A DNA stretch of 64,000 nt, taken from assembly GCA_031969655.1 (NCBI GenBank), contig DALYJX010000001.1, positions 154,179 to 218,178 of the forward strand, in the 5' to 3' direction. The stretch is from Microseira sp003486305 (lineage in GTDB: Bacteria; Cyanobacteriota; Cyanobacteriia; Cyanobacteriales; Aerosakkonemataceae). Below are positions 15,999 to 25,900 of the stretch, in pieces; position 1 is the stretch's first letter; every line of letters starts with the position of its first letter. A model generated the notes under the pieces. It had not been told where the DNA came from and did not search any database. It worked only from the letters and a program-made list of their open reading frames with translations. Both the position numbers and the translations under genes were made by a program.

Positions 15999-17792
15999 AT
16001 GACTACTTCGCCCCACAACACCTCAACACCTGTGGTGGAATACGAGGTGATTGTAAATTCTTCCAGACTCTCCGATGTTCTGTCACCTTTATTGAAAGCT
16101 CGCGTTATAGCGATAGATACGGAAACCACAGGGCTAGATCCGCTGAGCGATCGCATCCGACTAATCCAAATTGCAGTTCCTAATTACCCAGTAGTAATTA
16201 TCGAGCTAGCTGCCATTTCAAGCTGCGAACTTTCCCCTTTGAAACAACTTTTAAATAATAATGCTGTTAAGGTATTTCAAAACGGTAAGTTCGACTGGCA
16301 GGTACTAGAAATAGCCGGATTAAGACCAAAGGGGCCATTCTTTGATGTCATGTTAGCCAGCCAAGTGCTGCATTCCGGGCTTAAGAAAGATCGCGATCTA
16401 AAATCCTTGGCTCTGGAATTTTTAGGCATCAAACTTGATAAAACCTTGCAATCGAGTGACTTTGGAGGTAAACTAACAAATTCTCAGTTAGAATATGCCG
16501 CTTTGGATGCTTTTATTCTACTGAAACTGAGAGCGCGGCTAATTTCCAAACTGCGGAGTGCCGGGTTACTAGAAACCGCCCAGATTGAATTTGAAGCAAT
16601 GCCTGCTGTAGCCCAGATGGAACTAAATGGAATGCTACTGGATGCAGAACAGTGGCATTTAGTAAGTGAAGAACTAAACGAAAACAAGCAAACAGCGCTG
16701 GCGGAATTAGTCAAAGCTGGTCTAAAACCAGCCCCTAGCGCACAACTTTCTCTGTTTCCAGAGATGGCGGAGATCGTAAATCCTCGCTCATCCGTACAAG
16801 TTTTAAGCGCTCTTGCTGCTCTCAACATTCCAATTAAATCAACCAGCAAAAGCGAACTTATTCCTCTAGCTAGCCAATACCCAATAATTCAGTTGCTGTT
16901 GAATTATCGGAAATTAGCATCTTTATGTTCCAACTTTGCTGAGGCATTGCCCAAACACATTCACCCGATAACGGGAAGAATTCATCCCAGCTATCGGCAA
17001 TGTGGCGCGCGTTCTGGACGCTTTAGTTGCAACAAACCAAACCTGCAAAATATTCCCAGAAATTGCACGGCTAAGGGAATGCGTACTTGCTTCATTGCCG
17101 CTCCAGGATATCAAATCATCAAAGCAGATTACAGTCAAATCGAGCTAAGGATTGTAGCTGAAATATCTGGCGATCGCCGAATGCTCAATGCCTACTCTAA
17201 AGGTGAAGATTTGCATACTTTAACAGCATCTTTGATTACGGGGAAGCTATTAGAGGAGGTAACGGCAGAGGATAGACGGATAGCTAAATCAGTTAATTTC
17301 GGATTAATTTACGGCATGGGTGCTGCCAAACTCCAAGCTTATGCTGAGGAAAAATATGATGTTATTTTAACTTTAGAGGAAGCTAAAGAGTTCAGAAGCA
17401 GGTTTTTCCAAGCTTATGCAGGAGTTAAAAGATGGCACGACAGGATCGGGAAAACGGTGTATGTCAAAGACATCAAGCAGATCCGAACAATTGGCGGACG
17501 CAGGAGACGATGGGCAAAGAAACCCAGGCTTTCTGAGTTGCTAAATCACCCCGTTCAAGGAACGTCAGCTGATATGTTGAAAGTTGCGATCGCTCGTTTG
17601 TTCAAACTCCTACCCAAGACGGGAGCAAAGTTAATCGGCGTGGTACACGATGAAATTCTGTTAGAGTGTCCGCAAACAACGCTAAAAAGAACCACTCGCA
17701 TTCTAAAAAAAGTGATGGTGGAAGCTGGAGAGTTGTATTTACAGCAAGTTCCGGTTGAAGTAGAAGTAAAAATTTCCTCGTTTTGGGCTTGA
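15999..17792 (+). CDS. Bifunctional 3'-5' exonuclease / family A DNA polymerase
   Basis: 597 residues, shorter than host Pol I (about 900-1000) because the 5'-3' exonuclease domain is missing. The proofreading domain has A-I-D-T-E-T-T-G-L-D (Exo I), N-G-K-F-D-W (Exo II) and L-E-Y-A-A-L-D-A (Exo III). The polymerase domain has motif A K-A-D-Y-S-Q-I-E-L-R, motif B R-R-I-A-K-S-V-N-F-G-L-I-Y-G and motif C V-V-H-D-E, so both activities should be intact. Such stand-alone polymerases are frequent on cyanobacterial plasmids and phages. The palindrome array and iteron-like repeats 1-1.5 kb upstream could belong to an origin it serves, but no initiator (Rep) gene was recognised. Confidence 0.92.
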   Translation: MTTSPHNTSTPVVEYEVIVNSSRLSDVLSPLLKARVIAIDTETTGLDPLSDRIRLIQIAVPNYPVVIIELAAISSCELSPLKQLLNNNAVKVFQNGKFDWQVLEIAGLRPKGPFFDVMLASQVLHSGLKKDRDLKSLALEFLGIKLDKTLQSSDFGGKLTNSQLEYAALDAFILLKLRARLISKLRSAGLLETAQIEFEAMPAVAQMELNGMLLDAEQWHLVSEELNENKQTALAELVKAGLKPAPSAQLSLFPEMAEIVNPRSSVQVLSALAALNIPIKSTSKSELIPLASQYPIIQLLLNYRKLASLCSNFAEALPKHIHPITGRIHPSYRQCGARSGRFSCNKPNLQNIPRNCTAKGMRTCFIAAPGYQIIKADYSQIELRIVAEISGDRRMLNAYSKGEDLHTLTASLITGKLLEEVTAEDRRIAKSVNFGLIYGMGAAKLQAYAEEKYDVILTLEEAKEFRSRFFQAYAGVKRWHDRIGKTVYVKDIKQIRTIGGRRRRWAKKPRLSELLNHPVQGTSADMLKVAIARLFKLLPKTGAKLIGVVHDEILLECPQTTLKRTTRILKKVMVEAGELYLQQVPVEVEVKISSFWA

Positions 17793-17870
17793 ATAGAATT
17801 GAACTTCAGAAATGGTATTGTTGGATATTACCATCAAATTTTGTTTCCTGCAATGCTTTGACTTTTTCTC

Positions 17871-19133
17871 TTAAAGTGATAACTGTCTTACCCTGTCACG
17901 AATGCTCAAAACAAAATTTCTAGCCAGCCGAATTGGTCGAATTAGATAGTAGAGGAAAGAGGGAAATACGGCTAGTGGTAGCAGTATCCAGTCTGATGTA
18001 GTTGGATTGAAAGCTACACGAAGACAAAAGTGAATTTTGTCTTGTACCCTTTCTCTAACAGAGAGATGGAAAGGGGATATTTCACCGATCCTGGGCAATA
18101 CCTCTGGCTCATAAAAAAGCCGCTCTCTTACCTGTGTTGCTAGCCTGATTAGCACTGAATCCGCTTGTATCCTTTGCTGGACTGAAGTTGGCAGGAGAGT
18201 TCCCAAAAGATCGTTTGCTAAGAACAGCCCCAGAAACAGGATTCGCTCCCCGCCGAGTTGACTGGCCTGCGTCATCAATTTTTTCCAATCTAACTGGGGA
18301 TGAGAGCCAATCAATTCAGCAACATCGCAGATGCGAGCCATTTCTACCCAACAATCTTTGGCTCCGTGGGCACACAGAATCAGTAAAGCATTCTCTGGAG
18401 AGAGATTAAATACCGTCTTATCAGCAATGGACACGGGTTCGAGGTCTTCCCACAAATGCTGGGAATCAATGGGGAACGAAATATACTTTGGCATCACCGC
18501 CCAGTGAAGTTCCACTAGAACTTGGTTGTGGCAGTTCACGAATGGATAGGCACATTCGCGGACAAGTTGATGGACTTGTGGCGATCGCACAAATTTTGCT
18601 TCCTGAGCCTCAGTCAATTTGATCGGATGAATTTTCATTTGGTATCCCTGGGAAATTAATAGAGCCCTAGCTCTAAGGATGTCCTGCTCCCGCACTAGAA
18701 TATCTAAGTCGCTGAACTGGCGAAGTGCGAGGTTGGCATAGGCTGAGGCCGCTAATATGGGTCCTTTGAAGGAGAGGATAGGGATTTCATGGGTGTTAAA
18801 TAGAGTCAGCAGTTTGAATAGTTCCTTGGTAAGGAACATATTGCGTAAGGCTTGAGCATGGAAAAGGTTCCGAAGTTGATTCAGGATGTCCTTGGGAACC
18901 GCTTGTGAGCAAATTTTGTTCAAACTCCAGTACAACAGCGGCATTACTTTATGCTGCTGAGCCATTCGGATAAGATAAATCCAGTCAATCTCGTCGTGAA
19001 CTAAGATTCTAATCTGCTCGGCTGTTTTGAGGTCTACACAGGATCGGGCGCAGCAAAGCAGCAACTGGATTTCCGGGCGCTCTCCACGGGTGACTTGAGT
19101 TTTGATACTGCCCTCTATTTGTTTTGGAGTCAT
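17871..19133 (-). CDS. Nucleotidyltransferase family protein (PF14907 type)
   Basis: 420 residues. The central F-K-G-P-I-L-A-A-S-A-Y followed by L-R-Q-F-S-D-L-D-I-L-V carries the paired Asp residues of the nucleotidyltransferase fold. The C-terminal region has one hydrophobic stretch (W-I-L-L-P-L-A-V-F-P-S-F-L-Y-Y-L). Proteins of this family recur in RiPP clusters, especially lasso peptide clusters, where a tailoring role is suspected. Its start codon meets the stop of the ABC exporter gene (shared base at 19133), so the two are translationally coupled. A nucleotidyl or phosphate modification of the peptide product is possible but unproven. Confidence 0.8.
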   Translation of the reverse strand: MTPKQIEGSIKTQVTRGERPEIQLLLCCARSCVDLKTAEQIRILVHDEIDWIYLIRMAQQHKVMPLLYWSLNKICSQAVPKDILNQLRNLFHAQALRNMFLTKELFKLLTLFNTHEIPILSFKGPILAASAYANLALRQFSDLDILVREQDILRARALLISQGYQMKIHPIKLTEAQEAKFVRSPQVHQLVRECAYPFVNCHNQVLVELHWAVMPKYISFPIDSQHLWEDLEPVSIADKTVFNLSPENALLILCAHGAKDCWVEMARICDVAELIGSHPQLDWKKLMTQASQLGGERILFLGLFLANDLLGTLLPTSVQQRIQADSVLIRLATQVRERLFYEPEVLPRIGEISPFHLSVRERVQDKIHFCLRVAFNPTTSDWILLPLAVFPSFLYYLIRPIRLARNFVLSIRDRVRQLSL

Positions 19134-20956
19134 TATCTGTAGTTCTGAGCTTGAGTTTCAAATAAGTAGGCATAGATACCACCCAGCCGCATCAGTTGAT
19201 CGTGGGAACCCTTTTCAACAATTTTCCCGTGTTCCAACACATAGATGCAGTCAGCCATTTTGACTGTTGATAATCGATGGCTGATCAAAATAGCAGACTG
19301 ACCTTGGAGCAGTTTACGGAACTGTTTAAAGACTTCGTACTCAGCCTTGGGATCTAAAGCGCTGGTCGGTTCGTCAAGGACAATTAACTGGGATTCCCGC
19401 ATAAATGCCCGTGCGATTGCCACCTTTTGCCACTGACCAATGCTGAGTTCCTCTCCCTGTTCAAATTGCTTACCTAGAATTGAATCATAGCTTTGGGGTA
19501 ACTGAGCAATCACCTCATCCGCACCGGAATGACGGGCAGCGTTGACAATCTTTTCATCATCAGGGAGACAGTCGATGTTGCCAAACCAAATATTTTCTCG
19601 CGCTGTCAAATGGTACTTAACATAGTCCTGAAAAATCACGCTGATTTGGCGGCGGAGGTCTTGAGTAGCAAACTCGCACAGGTCAATGCGATCTAAGGTA
19701 ATTTTTCCAGCCGTTGGGTCGTACAAGCGGCATAACAGTTTGACTAAAGTAGTTTTACCACAGCCATTTTCACCTACCAATGCCACGACTTCTCCTGGAC
19801 GAATAGTTAGGTTGATATCCTCAAGTGCCTTCCGAGTACTGTTGGGGTATTGAAAACTGACACCAACAAATTCAATCCCCTTAACCATCGGTTGAGGAAC
19901 AGGTTTAGGATGTAAAGATTCTACTACCTTGGGGTTGAGGTGCAGAAATTCATAAAAATGGGAAATAAACAGATTATCTTCATAAAGACCACTTAAACTA
20001 CTAAAAACTTCCCACAAAGCGCTATATCCCTGTTGAAATGCCTGATTGTACATCACTAGATCCCCTAGAGTGATATTTCCTCGCACAGTCTGATAGGCGA
20101 TGAAGCCATAGGAACCTAAGATTACTAATATGGACAGAAACCGGGTTGCCAGATCTGCTAGGGAACTTCGGATGCTAATGGCGATTTGTTCGCGGCGCAG
20201 TTGCTGGCGTAAATTGAGATACCGATCTTTAAACAGGTGACCTAAATTAAACAGCCGGATTTCTTTAGCGTGCTGCTCATTAGTGATAATTCGGCTGTAG
20301 TAATTGGCACGCCGTTGGGTTGATGTCCGTTTACGATGCCACTGAAAGACTATCCCAGTATATTTCAAGCGTACTAAGACTCTGGGAATAACAGAGACAA
20401 ACATGATGGCAGTAAGTCCCCAATTGAAAAAGATCAATAAACCTGCCATCGCTCCCAAAGAAATGATACTCTGACCAATTTGCACTAAGCGATTGAGAAT
20501 CTGGTTGGAACGGTTAGAAGCTTCTTGTTGGGCGCGGCTGAGGATGTCATAGTATTCTGAGTTCTCATAATATTCCAAATCCATCTCGATAGCTTTGGAA
20601 TGAAGAATATTATTAATATAGTCAGAGACGACTTGCGCCTGATAGGTACTGATTATAGACCCAATGGCTTGGAAGATGGCACTGGCAAGGACGACAATGC
20701 CAATGAGACAAATTAGTAGCAGTACCTGTCTGAAAGCCACCTCTTTGTCAGCAGCTGCTAACCCTTGAGTCACCGAATCTACTAAAAGTTTACTGAGATA
20801 GAGCGATAGTAAGGGCAGTGTACCCTGCACAACTAGCAGCATACCCCTAGCAATTGTCCAACCTGAACCACTTTCCCAAACTAGGCGCAAGGCTCGTCCC
20901 AGGTATAAAGTTTGCTGGAATCGGCTTTTTAGACTGGGGAGAAATTTAGAGGACAT
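19133..20956 (-). CDS. ABC transporter with fused membrane and ATPase domains (RiPP exporter)
   Basis: 607 residues: about six membrane spans in residues 30-310, then an ATPase domain with Walker A G-E-N-G-C-G-K-T-T, signature L-S-I-G-Q, Walker B L-I-V-L-D-E-P and the H-loop I-S-H-R-L-S-T. There is no N-terminal C39 peptidase domain, unlike most exporters for NHLP or double-glycine lanthipeptides, so leader removal must be done by another enzyme; the lasso-type B2 protease at 21431 is the obvious candidate. It is transcribed leftward, divergent from the B2-precursor-LanM genes. Confidence 0.88.
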   Translation of the reverse strand: MSSKFLPSLKSRFQQTLYLGRALRLVWESGSGWTIARGMLLVVQGTLPLLSLYLSKLLVDSVTQGLAAADKEVAFRQVLLLICLIGIVVLASAIFQAIGSIISTYQAQVVSDYINNILHSKAIEMDLEYYENSEYYDILSRAQQEASNRSNQILNRLVQIGQSIISLGAMAGLLIFFNWGLTAIMFVSVIPRVLVRLKYTGIVFQWHRKRTSTQRRANYYSRIITNEQHAKEIRLFNLGHLFKDRYLNLRQQLRREQIAISIRSSLADLATRFLSILVILGSYGFIAYQTVRGNITLGDLVMYNQAFQQGYSALWEVFSSLSGLYEDNLFISHFYEFLHLNPKVVESLHPKPVPQPMVKGIEFVGVSFQYPNSTRKALEDINLTIRPGEVVALVGENGCGKTTLVKLLCRLYDPTAGKITLDRIDLCEFATQDLRRQISVIFQDYVKYHLTARENIWFGNIDCLPDDEKIVNAARHSGADEVIAQLPQSYDSILGKQFEQGEELSIGQWQKVAIARAFMRESQLIVLDEPTSALDPKAEYEVFKQFRKLLQGQSAILISHRLSTVKMADCIYVLEHGKIVEKGSHDQLMRLGGIYAYLFETQAQNYR

Positions 20957-21103
20957 GGTTGAGAGTCAGAATGCTACGATCCGGTGATGTTTTCTAGTCA
21001 TACCCTGCACCTAAATCTAGCGAATTATATAACTTTCACAAAATCTTCATCTAACCGAGGAATCTTTTCATCAAAACTTTACATTGAGGCGCTCGTTATT
21101 TGG

Positions 21104-21292
21104 CTAAATCAGGTATCCTTTAAAGTTAAATGCTCCCACCAATGAGAGGCGAAACATTGGAGGTGACTCCGGCGAATCTGACAAAATATCCTTACGACCA
21201 TAAGGATTGATATGTTCAAAACTAGCCGGAGACAGATGACCCAAATTAACTTCCCATGTAAGTAAACCAGATAGCTGAAGTTGTTTAATCAC
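21104..21292 (-). pseudogene. C-terminal remnant of a Tn3-family transposase
   Basis: 62 codons (GTG at 21292, stop codon just upstream in frame). The stretch H-L-S-P-A-S-F-E-H-I-N-P-Y-G-R matches the final segment of Tn3-family TnpA proteins (L-S-P-x-x-x-E-H-I-N-x-x-G-R-Y). The rest of the about 1000-residue enzyme is missing. It lies in the 474-bp gap between the divergent exporter and B2 genes and marks past transposition at the centre of the RiPP cluster. A tiny precursor peptide was considered but fits less well. Confidence 0.55.
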
Positions 21293-21430
21293 CTCTGATT
21301 TCTATCGTCGCATAAAGGTTTTATGAAGCATAAATAAGGATAGTTGAAATCATTGTAGTATTACTGAAAATGCAAATATCAGGTTCTGTATATCTAAGTA
21401 ATTCTGCTCAGGAGATAAGTGAGATTAGAG

Positions 21431-21901
21431 ATGAAACGCTTGCGTAAGTTCCTGCACCTCACATCTGCGGAGCGCTGTCTTCTAATCAATACTGCGCTCC
21501 TACTGGGAGCTATCAGGCTGGGATTGTGGCTGCTCCCGCTTCACACCTTACGCAGACTTTTGGCAAGAGTTTCTCAGCCGACAGCTAAGTTGCAGGAAGC
21601 CGATCAAGCTTTCGTAGACAAAGTTGTCTGGGCGGTGACTGTGGCAAGCCACTACGTACCAGGAGCTAGGTGCTTAGCTCAAGCTTTGGCAACACAGGTG
21701 CTACTGGAGCGACGCGGCTACCCAAATCAGTTACGCATCGGCGTCGCTAGAAGCAAGGGAGGACAGATGTCAGCTCATGCCTGGGTAGAAAGTCAGGGAC
21801 AGGTTGTGATTGGTGGCTCAGGAAATATGGCTCTCTATATTCCAGTACCACTTCAGGAGGTAGAAAGTGATGCAAATGGTCGTTGGTATTTGTTTTCCTG
21901 A
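21431..21901 (+). CDS. Lasso-peptide-type B2 transglutaminase-like leader protease
   Basis: 156 residues from the ATG at 21431, with AGGAGA upstream; an in-frame GTG at 21419 is too close to that site. After an N-terminal hydrophobic helix (L-G-A-I-R-L-G-L-W-L-L-P-L) come the transglutaminase-like motifs: Cys81 in G-A-R-C-L-A-Q-A-L-A and His116 in S-A-H-A-W-V-E. In lasso clusters B2 cuts the leader, guided by a B1 (PqqD-like) protein and followed by an asparagine-synthetase-like cyclase. Neither partner is present here; instead a NHLP precursor and a LanM follow. It is therefore probably the leader peptidase of a lanthipeptide pathway. Confidence 0.82.
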   Translation: MKRLRKFLHLTSAERCLLINTALLLGAIRLGLWLLPLHTLRRLLARVSQPTAKLQEADQAFVDKVVWAVTVASHYVPGARCLAQALATQVLLERRGYPNQLRIGVARSKGGQMSAHAWVESQGQVVIGGSGNMALYIPVPLQEVESDANGRWYLFS

Positions 21902-21959
21902 ATAAATCCACGCCATGAACACGACAGCGAATTCTAATAACAATAATAGAGGTTTGAAT

Positions 21960-22781
21960 ATGGATGGTCAAAACAAGGATTTCAAAGAAATAACACCCAA
22001 GCTGCCTTTGTGGTCTTATCAACTACAACGGGACTCAAAACTGGCTGTTAAGACTAGAAAAGATTTGGAAGTTCATCTGATTACTCGCGCTTTTAAGGAT
22101 GAGGGGTTCAGGCAGGAGTTGCTAGCTAACTCCAAGGCGGTAGTGGAAAAGGAACTAGGAACCAAGCTTCTGGAAGAGTTTAAGATTAACATCCTTGAGG
22201 AAACCGAAACAACCCTTTACATGGTGCTACCCAGCAATCCTTATGAGGGGTTATCGGAGCCGGAGCTTCAGGCTTCTCTGGGAATAACGTATGAAGACGT
22301 AGCCCAATGGGTATTGGAGCAACAGAGAAATGCTCTGTTGGATGAGGCTAGTAGCGTTGGGGTGATTGCCCGTGCTTGGAAAGATGAGGCGTTTAAGCAA
22401 GAACTACTCTGTTCCCCCAAGGCGGTGATTGAAGAAGAATGGGGAACAGCGATTCCAGCAGACATCGAGATCAGGGTATTTGAAGAAACCGCTCATACCC
22501 TCTATATAGTGCTGCCCCGACTTGAGGATGACTTGGGATATATGCATAATCTTCCAGATCCCGGATGGTTAGATGCTAACAATCGTGAGAACCAAATGCT
22601 CGTTGCCGGTAGTCCTGGTGGTGGTGGTGGACTCAATACTAATTTTCTGTGTCCTTCACCACCACCTCCCCCAAATACAATTACTGACCCCATTTGTATG
22701 TCACCACCACCACCACCACCTGGTACTCAAAATCCTTCGGTTTGTCAAACTCAGCTTAATCCAATTTGTATCCCTTTCTGA
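21960..22781 (+). CDS. Lanthipeptide precursor with two tandem NHLP leader domains and a polyproline-spaced core
   Basis: 273 residues from the ATG at 21960, chosen because AGAGGT lies 9 bases upstream (the ATG at 21915 has none). Two nitrile-hydratase-like leader units lie in tandem: R-A-F-K-D-E-G-F-R-Q-E-L-L and R-A-W-K-D-E-A-F-K-Q-E-L-L, each followed by a similar K-A-V-x-E-x-E-x-G-T segment and L-Y-M/I-V-L-P end. A Gly-rich boundary (V-A-G-S-P-G-G-G-G-G) precedes a core of about 49 residues with four Cys. In it an eight-residue unit of form x-T-x-x-x-P-I/V-C occurs three times (N-T-I-T-D-P-I-C, G-T-Q-N-P-S-V-C, Q-T-Q-L-N-P-I-C), the first two separated by P5-P6 tracts. Repeated Thr-Cys rings linked by rigid polyproline rods are the likely product. 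Confidence 0.88.
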   Translation: MDGQNKDFKEITPKLPLWSYQLQRDSKLAVKTRKDLEVHLITRAFKDEGFRQELLANSKAVVEKELGTKLLEEFKINILEETETTLYMVLPSNPYEGLSEPELQASLGITYEDVAQWVLEQQRNALLDEASSVGVIARAWKDEAFKQELLCSPKAVIEEEWGTAIPADIEIRVFEETAHTLYIVLPRLEDDLGYMHNLPDPGWLDANNRENQMLVAGSPGGGGGLNTNFLCPSPPPPPNTITDPICMSPPPPPPGTQNPSVCQTQLNPICIPF

Positions 22782-22984
22782 AGAGAGCCAAGGAATATCC
22801 TCTGCTGTTGATTGCTATTTCATTTTTTCTAAGGTGTAATGCAACAATACTTCGGACAGTTTTGCTCTAACCAACGAGAGAATACGGGTTGCAGGCTCCA
22901 AGAAAGAACGAAAAATCAAAACTTCCAGGAGAACTGTCCGGACTCTTGATGCAAGACACATCTTAATATCAACAGAAAAAAGGT

Positions 22985-25900
22985 ATGTGTCAGATAGATT
23001 TTTTTAGGAAAGATTTGGTTGAAATTGTACAACGAGCCAGCACAATTAGCGAACGTCTTGAAGCTAGATTCATTTTCAATGAGGCTCAAAAAAGCAATGC
23101 CATTGTCAATGTCAGAATTGAACAGTGGTGTCAGGTTGCGGCTCAGGGAAATTGGGAGAAATTTGAGCAGCGCCTTGTCTGGGATGCTCTTGATTTAAGC
23201 AGAGTCTGCCGTGTCCTTGGTTCTGTACGCATGAATGAGGAGCGGCAGCTCCCAGCTTGGGCGGAAACTTTGGATGAATGCCTGAAAGCCAGTGCTTCGG
23301 TTACTCTGGAAACCCTGGAATGGGGAACTTCAGAAAAGAACCGTTTTTTAGCTCCCCACAACCAAGCACCATTTGAAGAAGTTTTCCTGCCGTTCATCTA
23401 TGTGGCTAGGCAAAAATTGATCGCCCAGGTAGGCTCTCACTACGATCTGCTTTCAGAGTCAGCCCACGCTAACCTTGAGCATAGCCTTCTGAAATGGCTA
23501 TCTTATCTTTGCTCACTCTCCCTGGAATTGGAGTTCTCAGTTTTCCGTGCTAGCAGGCAGTCTACAGTCGCCCGCCTTAAGGGAAATTTGACTGGCAATC
23601 ATTCCGGGCGTCAGTACCAAGACTTTATCAAGGATTTGCTTGCAGGAAGACTGCTGGCATTTTTCAAAGAATACTCAGTGTTGGCTCGGTTAGTTGCGAC
23701 AGTAACTGATTTGTGGGTCGATGCCACCGAAGAATTAATCTCGCGCTTAGCCTCTGACTGGTCTGAAATTCAGAAAACTTTTCAGGCCGAAACAGAACTG
23801 GGACAGGTCGTTGCCGTAAAGCCCTTTCTCTCTGACCGCCATCACAGTGGACGTTCTGTCACAGCAATAATGTTTGCTTCCGGGCTAAAACTGGTTTACA
23901 AACCAAAAGACTTGGGTATAGAGCAAGCTTATACCGAGCTGTTAGCCTGGTTGAACGAACATGATGTCCCTTTACCGTTTAAGGTATTCAAGGTAGTCAA
24001 TCGGTCAGGCTATGGTTGGGTTGAGTTTGTGAAAGCTTTACCCTGCAAAGACCAGGAAGAAGTTAGACGTTACTATCAGCGAGCTGGTATGATACTGTGC
24101 CTTGCCTATGTTTTCGAGGCGACAGATTTACATTTTGAAAACGTTATTGCCTGCGGTGAGCAACCAGTTTTGATTGATTTGGAGACGCTGATGCATCCCT
24201 GGGTGCAGGAAGTTGAAGCTCCGAAGGTTGCTCAGAGAATTCAATCCTTAGCAAATCAACAGCTTTGGCATTCTGTACTTCGTACTGGCTTCCTGCCCCT
24301 CTGGCAGTTTAGTTTAGAAACCCAGAGCTATGATGCCAGTGGATTGGGGGCAGCCAGTGAGCAAGAGATATCATTTGGAGTGCCGAAATGGCACAACATT
24401 AACACAGACAACATGGTGCTAGGTTCTGAGTATGGAAAAACTCAACAGTTAGCAAATGCACCTTCCCTAAATGGAGTTGCTCTAAAGCTCAATGATTATA
24501 TTGAAGAAATTGTTAGCGGTTTTCAGAAAATGTATTGGTTTCTGACGGAACACCGTCAAGCAATTTTAGCTCCTGATGGACCTTTAACAGCATTTGACCA
24601 TCAATCAATACGCTTTGTTTTTCGTCCTACCAAAGTTTACGGATTTCTGTTAGCAAAAACACTAGAGCCAAAATTTCTGCGGGATGGTGTTGATCGAAGT
24701 ATTCAACTTGACATTCTCAGCAGAGTGATGCTCTTGTCTGACAACAAACCTCGGTTCTGGCCTCTCCTTAGAGCAGAGCAGCAGGCGCTAGAGCAAATGG
24801 ATATCCCGCTGTTCACCGCTCGTTCAGACAGCGATGCTTTATTGATTGCCCCCGATCAAGCAATTGATAAATGTTTTACAGAACCCAGTTTTAATCTTGT
24901 TGTTTCTCGTCTAAACCAGTTAAATGATGAGGATTTAGAACAACAGATTGGTTTGATTCGAGGTTCACTAAATGCAAGGATTACTGATGAAGCTCACTAT
25001 TCATTACAGCCTCAGAACAGTATTGTTAATCTGGATACCGCTTCTTCCCTAACTCCGCAAGAAGCGATACAGCAGGCAATTGCGCTTGCAACAGACTTGC
25101 AGAAGCGTGCAATTCGCTCGACTGACGGCAGTGCTACCTGGATTGCTCCTCAATACGTCCTTGGCGCAAAGCGCTTTCAACTCCAACCTATAGGTTCTAA
25201 TCTGTATGACGGTAGCTGTGGAATAGCCTTGTTTCTGGCAGCGCTAGAAAAAGTTTCTAATGGAGCTGGATTTCGGAACCTTGCCTTGGGTGCTTTGCAG
25301 CCCTTTCGCCAAGATTTGTGGGATTCCACAGCTGCCTACATCCCCACGACAATGGGGATTGGTGGAGCTTCAGGATGTGGTTCTATTATCTATGGGTTAG
25401 TTCGTGTCAGTCAATTTTTGGAGGAACCAACACTTCTCAAGGATGCTAAACGACTCGCGTGCTTGATTACACCCGCTGTGATTGCAGCAGATCAAACGTT
25501 TGATATTATTTCCGGATCTGCTGGTTTAATTCTGGGATTATTAGCCTTACACGATATCTCTGCTGATACAGAAGTTCTGGAGCAAGCAATTACCTGTGGT
25601 CATCATTTATTAAATCACCGTGTAGCCAGCGATTCAGGCTACAGAACTTGGATAGCTCTAGATGGAAAATTACTGACAGGATTTTCTCATGGTGCAGCCG
25701 GAATTGCCTATGCTCTGTTGCGCTTATATCAAGCCACTGGCGAAGCTGCCTTTTTAGATGCAGCTCAGGAAGCGATCGCCTATGAAGGCAGTGTTTTTAT
25801 TTATAAACAGGCTAATTGGCCAGATTTCAGAGAAGCTTCCACTAAAGAAAGTACTACTTGTATGTGTTCTTGGTGTCATGGTGCGCCAGGAATTGGTTTA

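Noticed and set aside
15999..17792. Host Pol I (polA)
   Set aside because: The protein is only 597 residues and lacks the 5'-3' exonuclease domain.
21104..21292. Small leftward frame as a RiPP precursor
   Set aside because: Its sequence matches the end of Tn3-family transposases better, and the NHLP precursor at 21960 already serves the cluster.
17871..22781. True lasso peptide cluster
   Set aside because: The asparagine-synthetase-like cyclase and B1 protein are missing and the precursor has NHLP leaders.
22573..22839. His-rich rightward frame overlapping the precursor core
   Set aside because: It is the out-of-frame reading of the polyproline codons.
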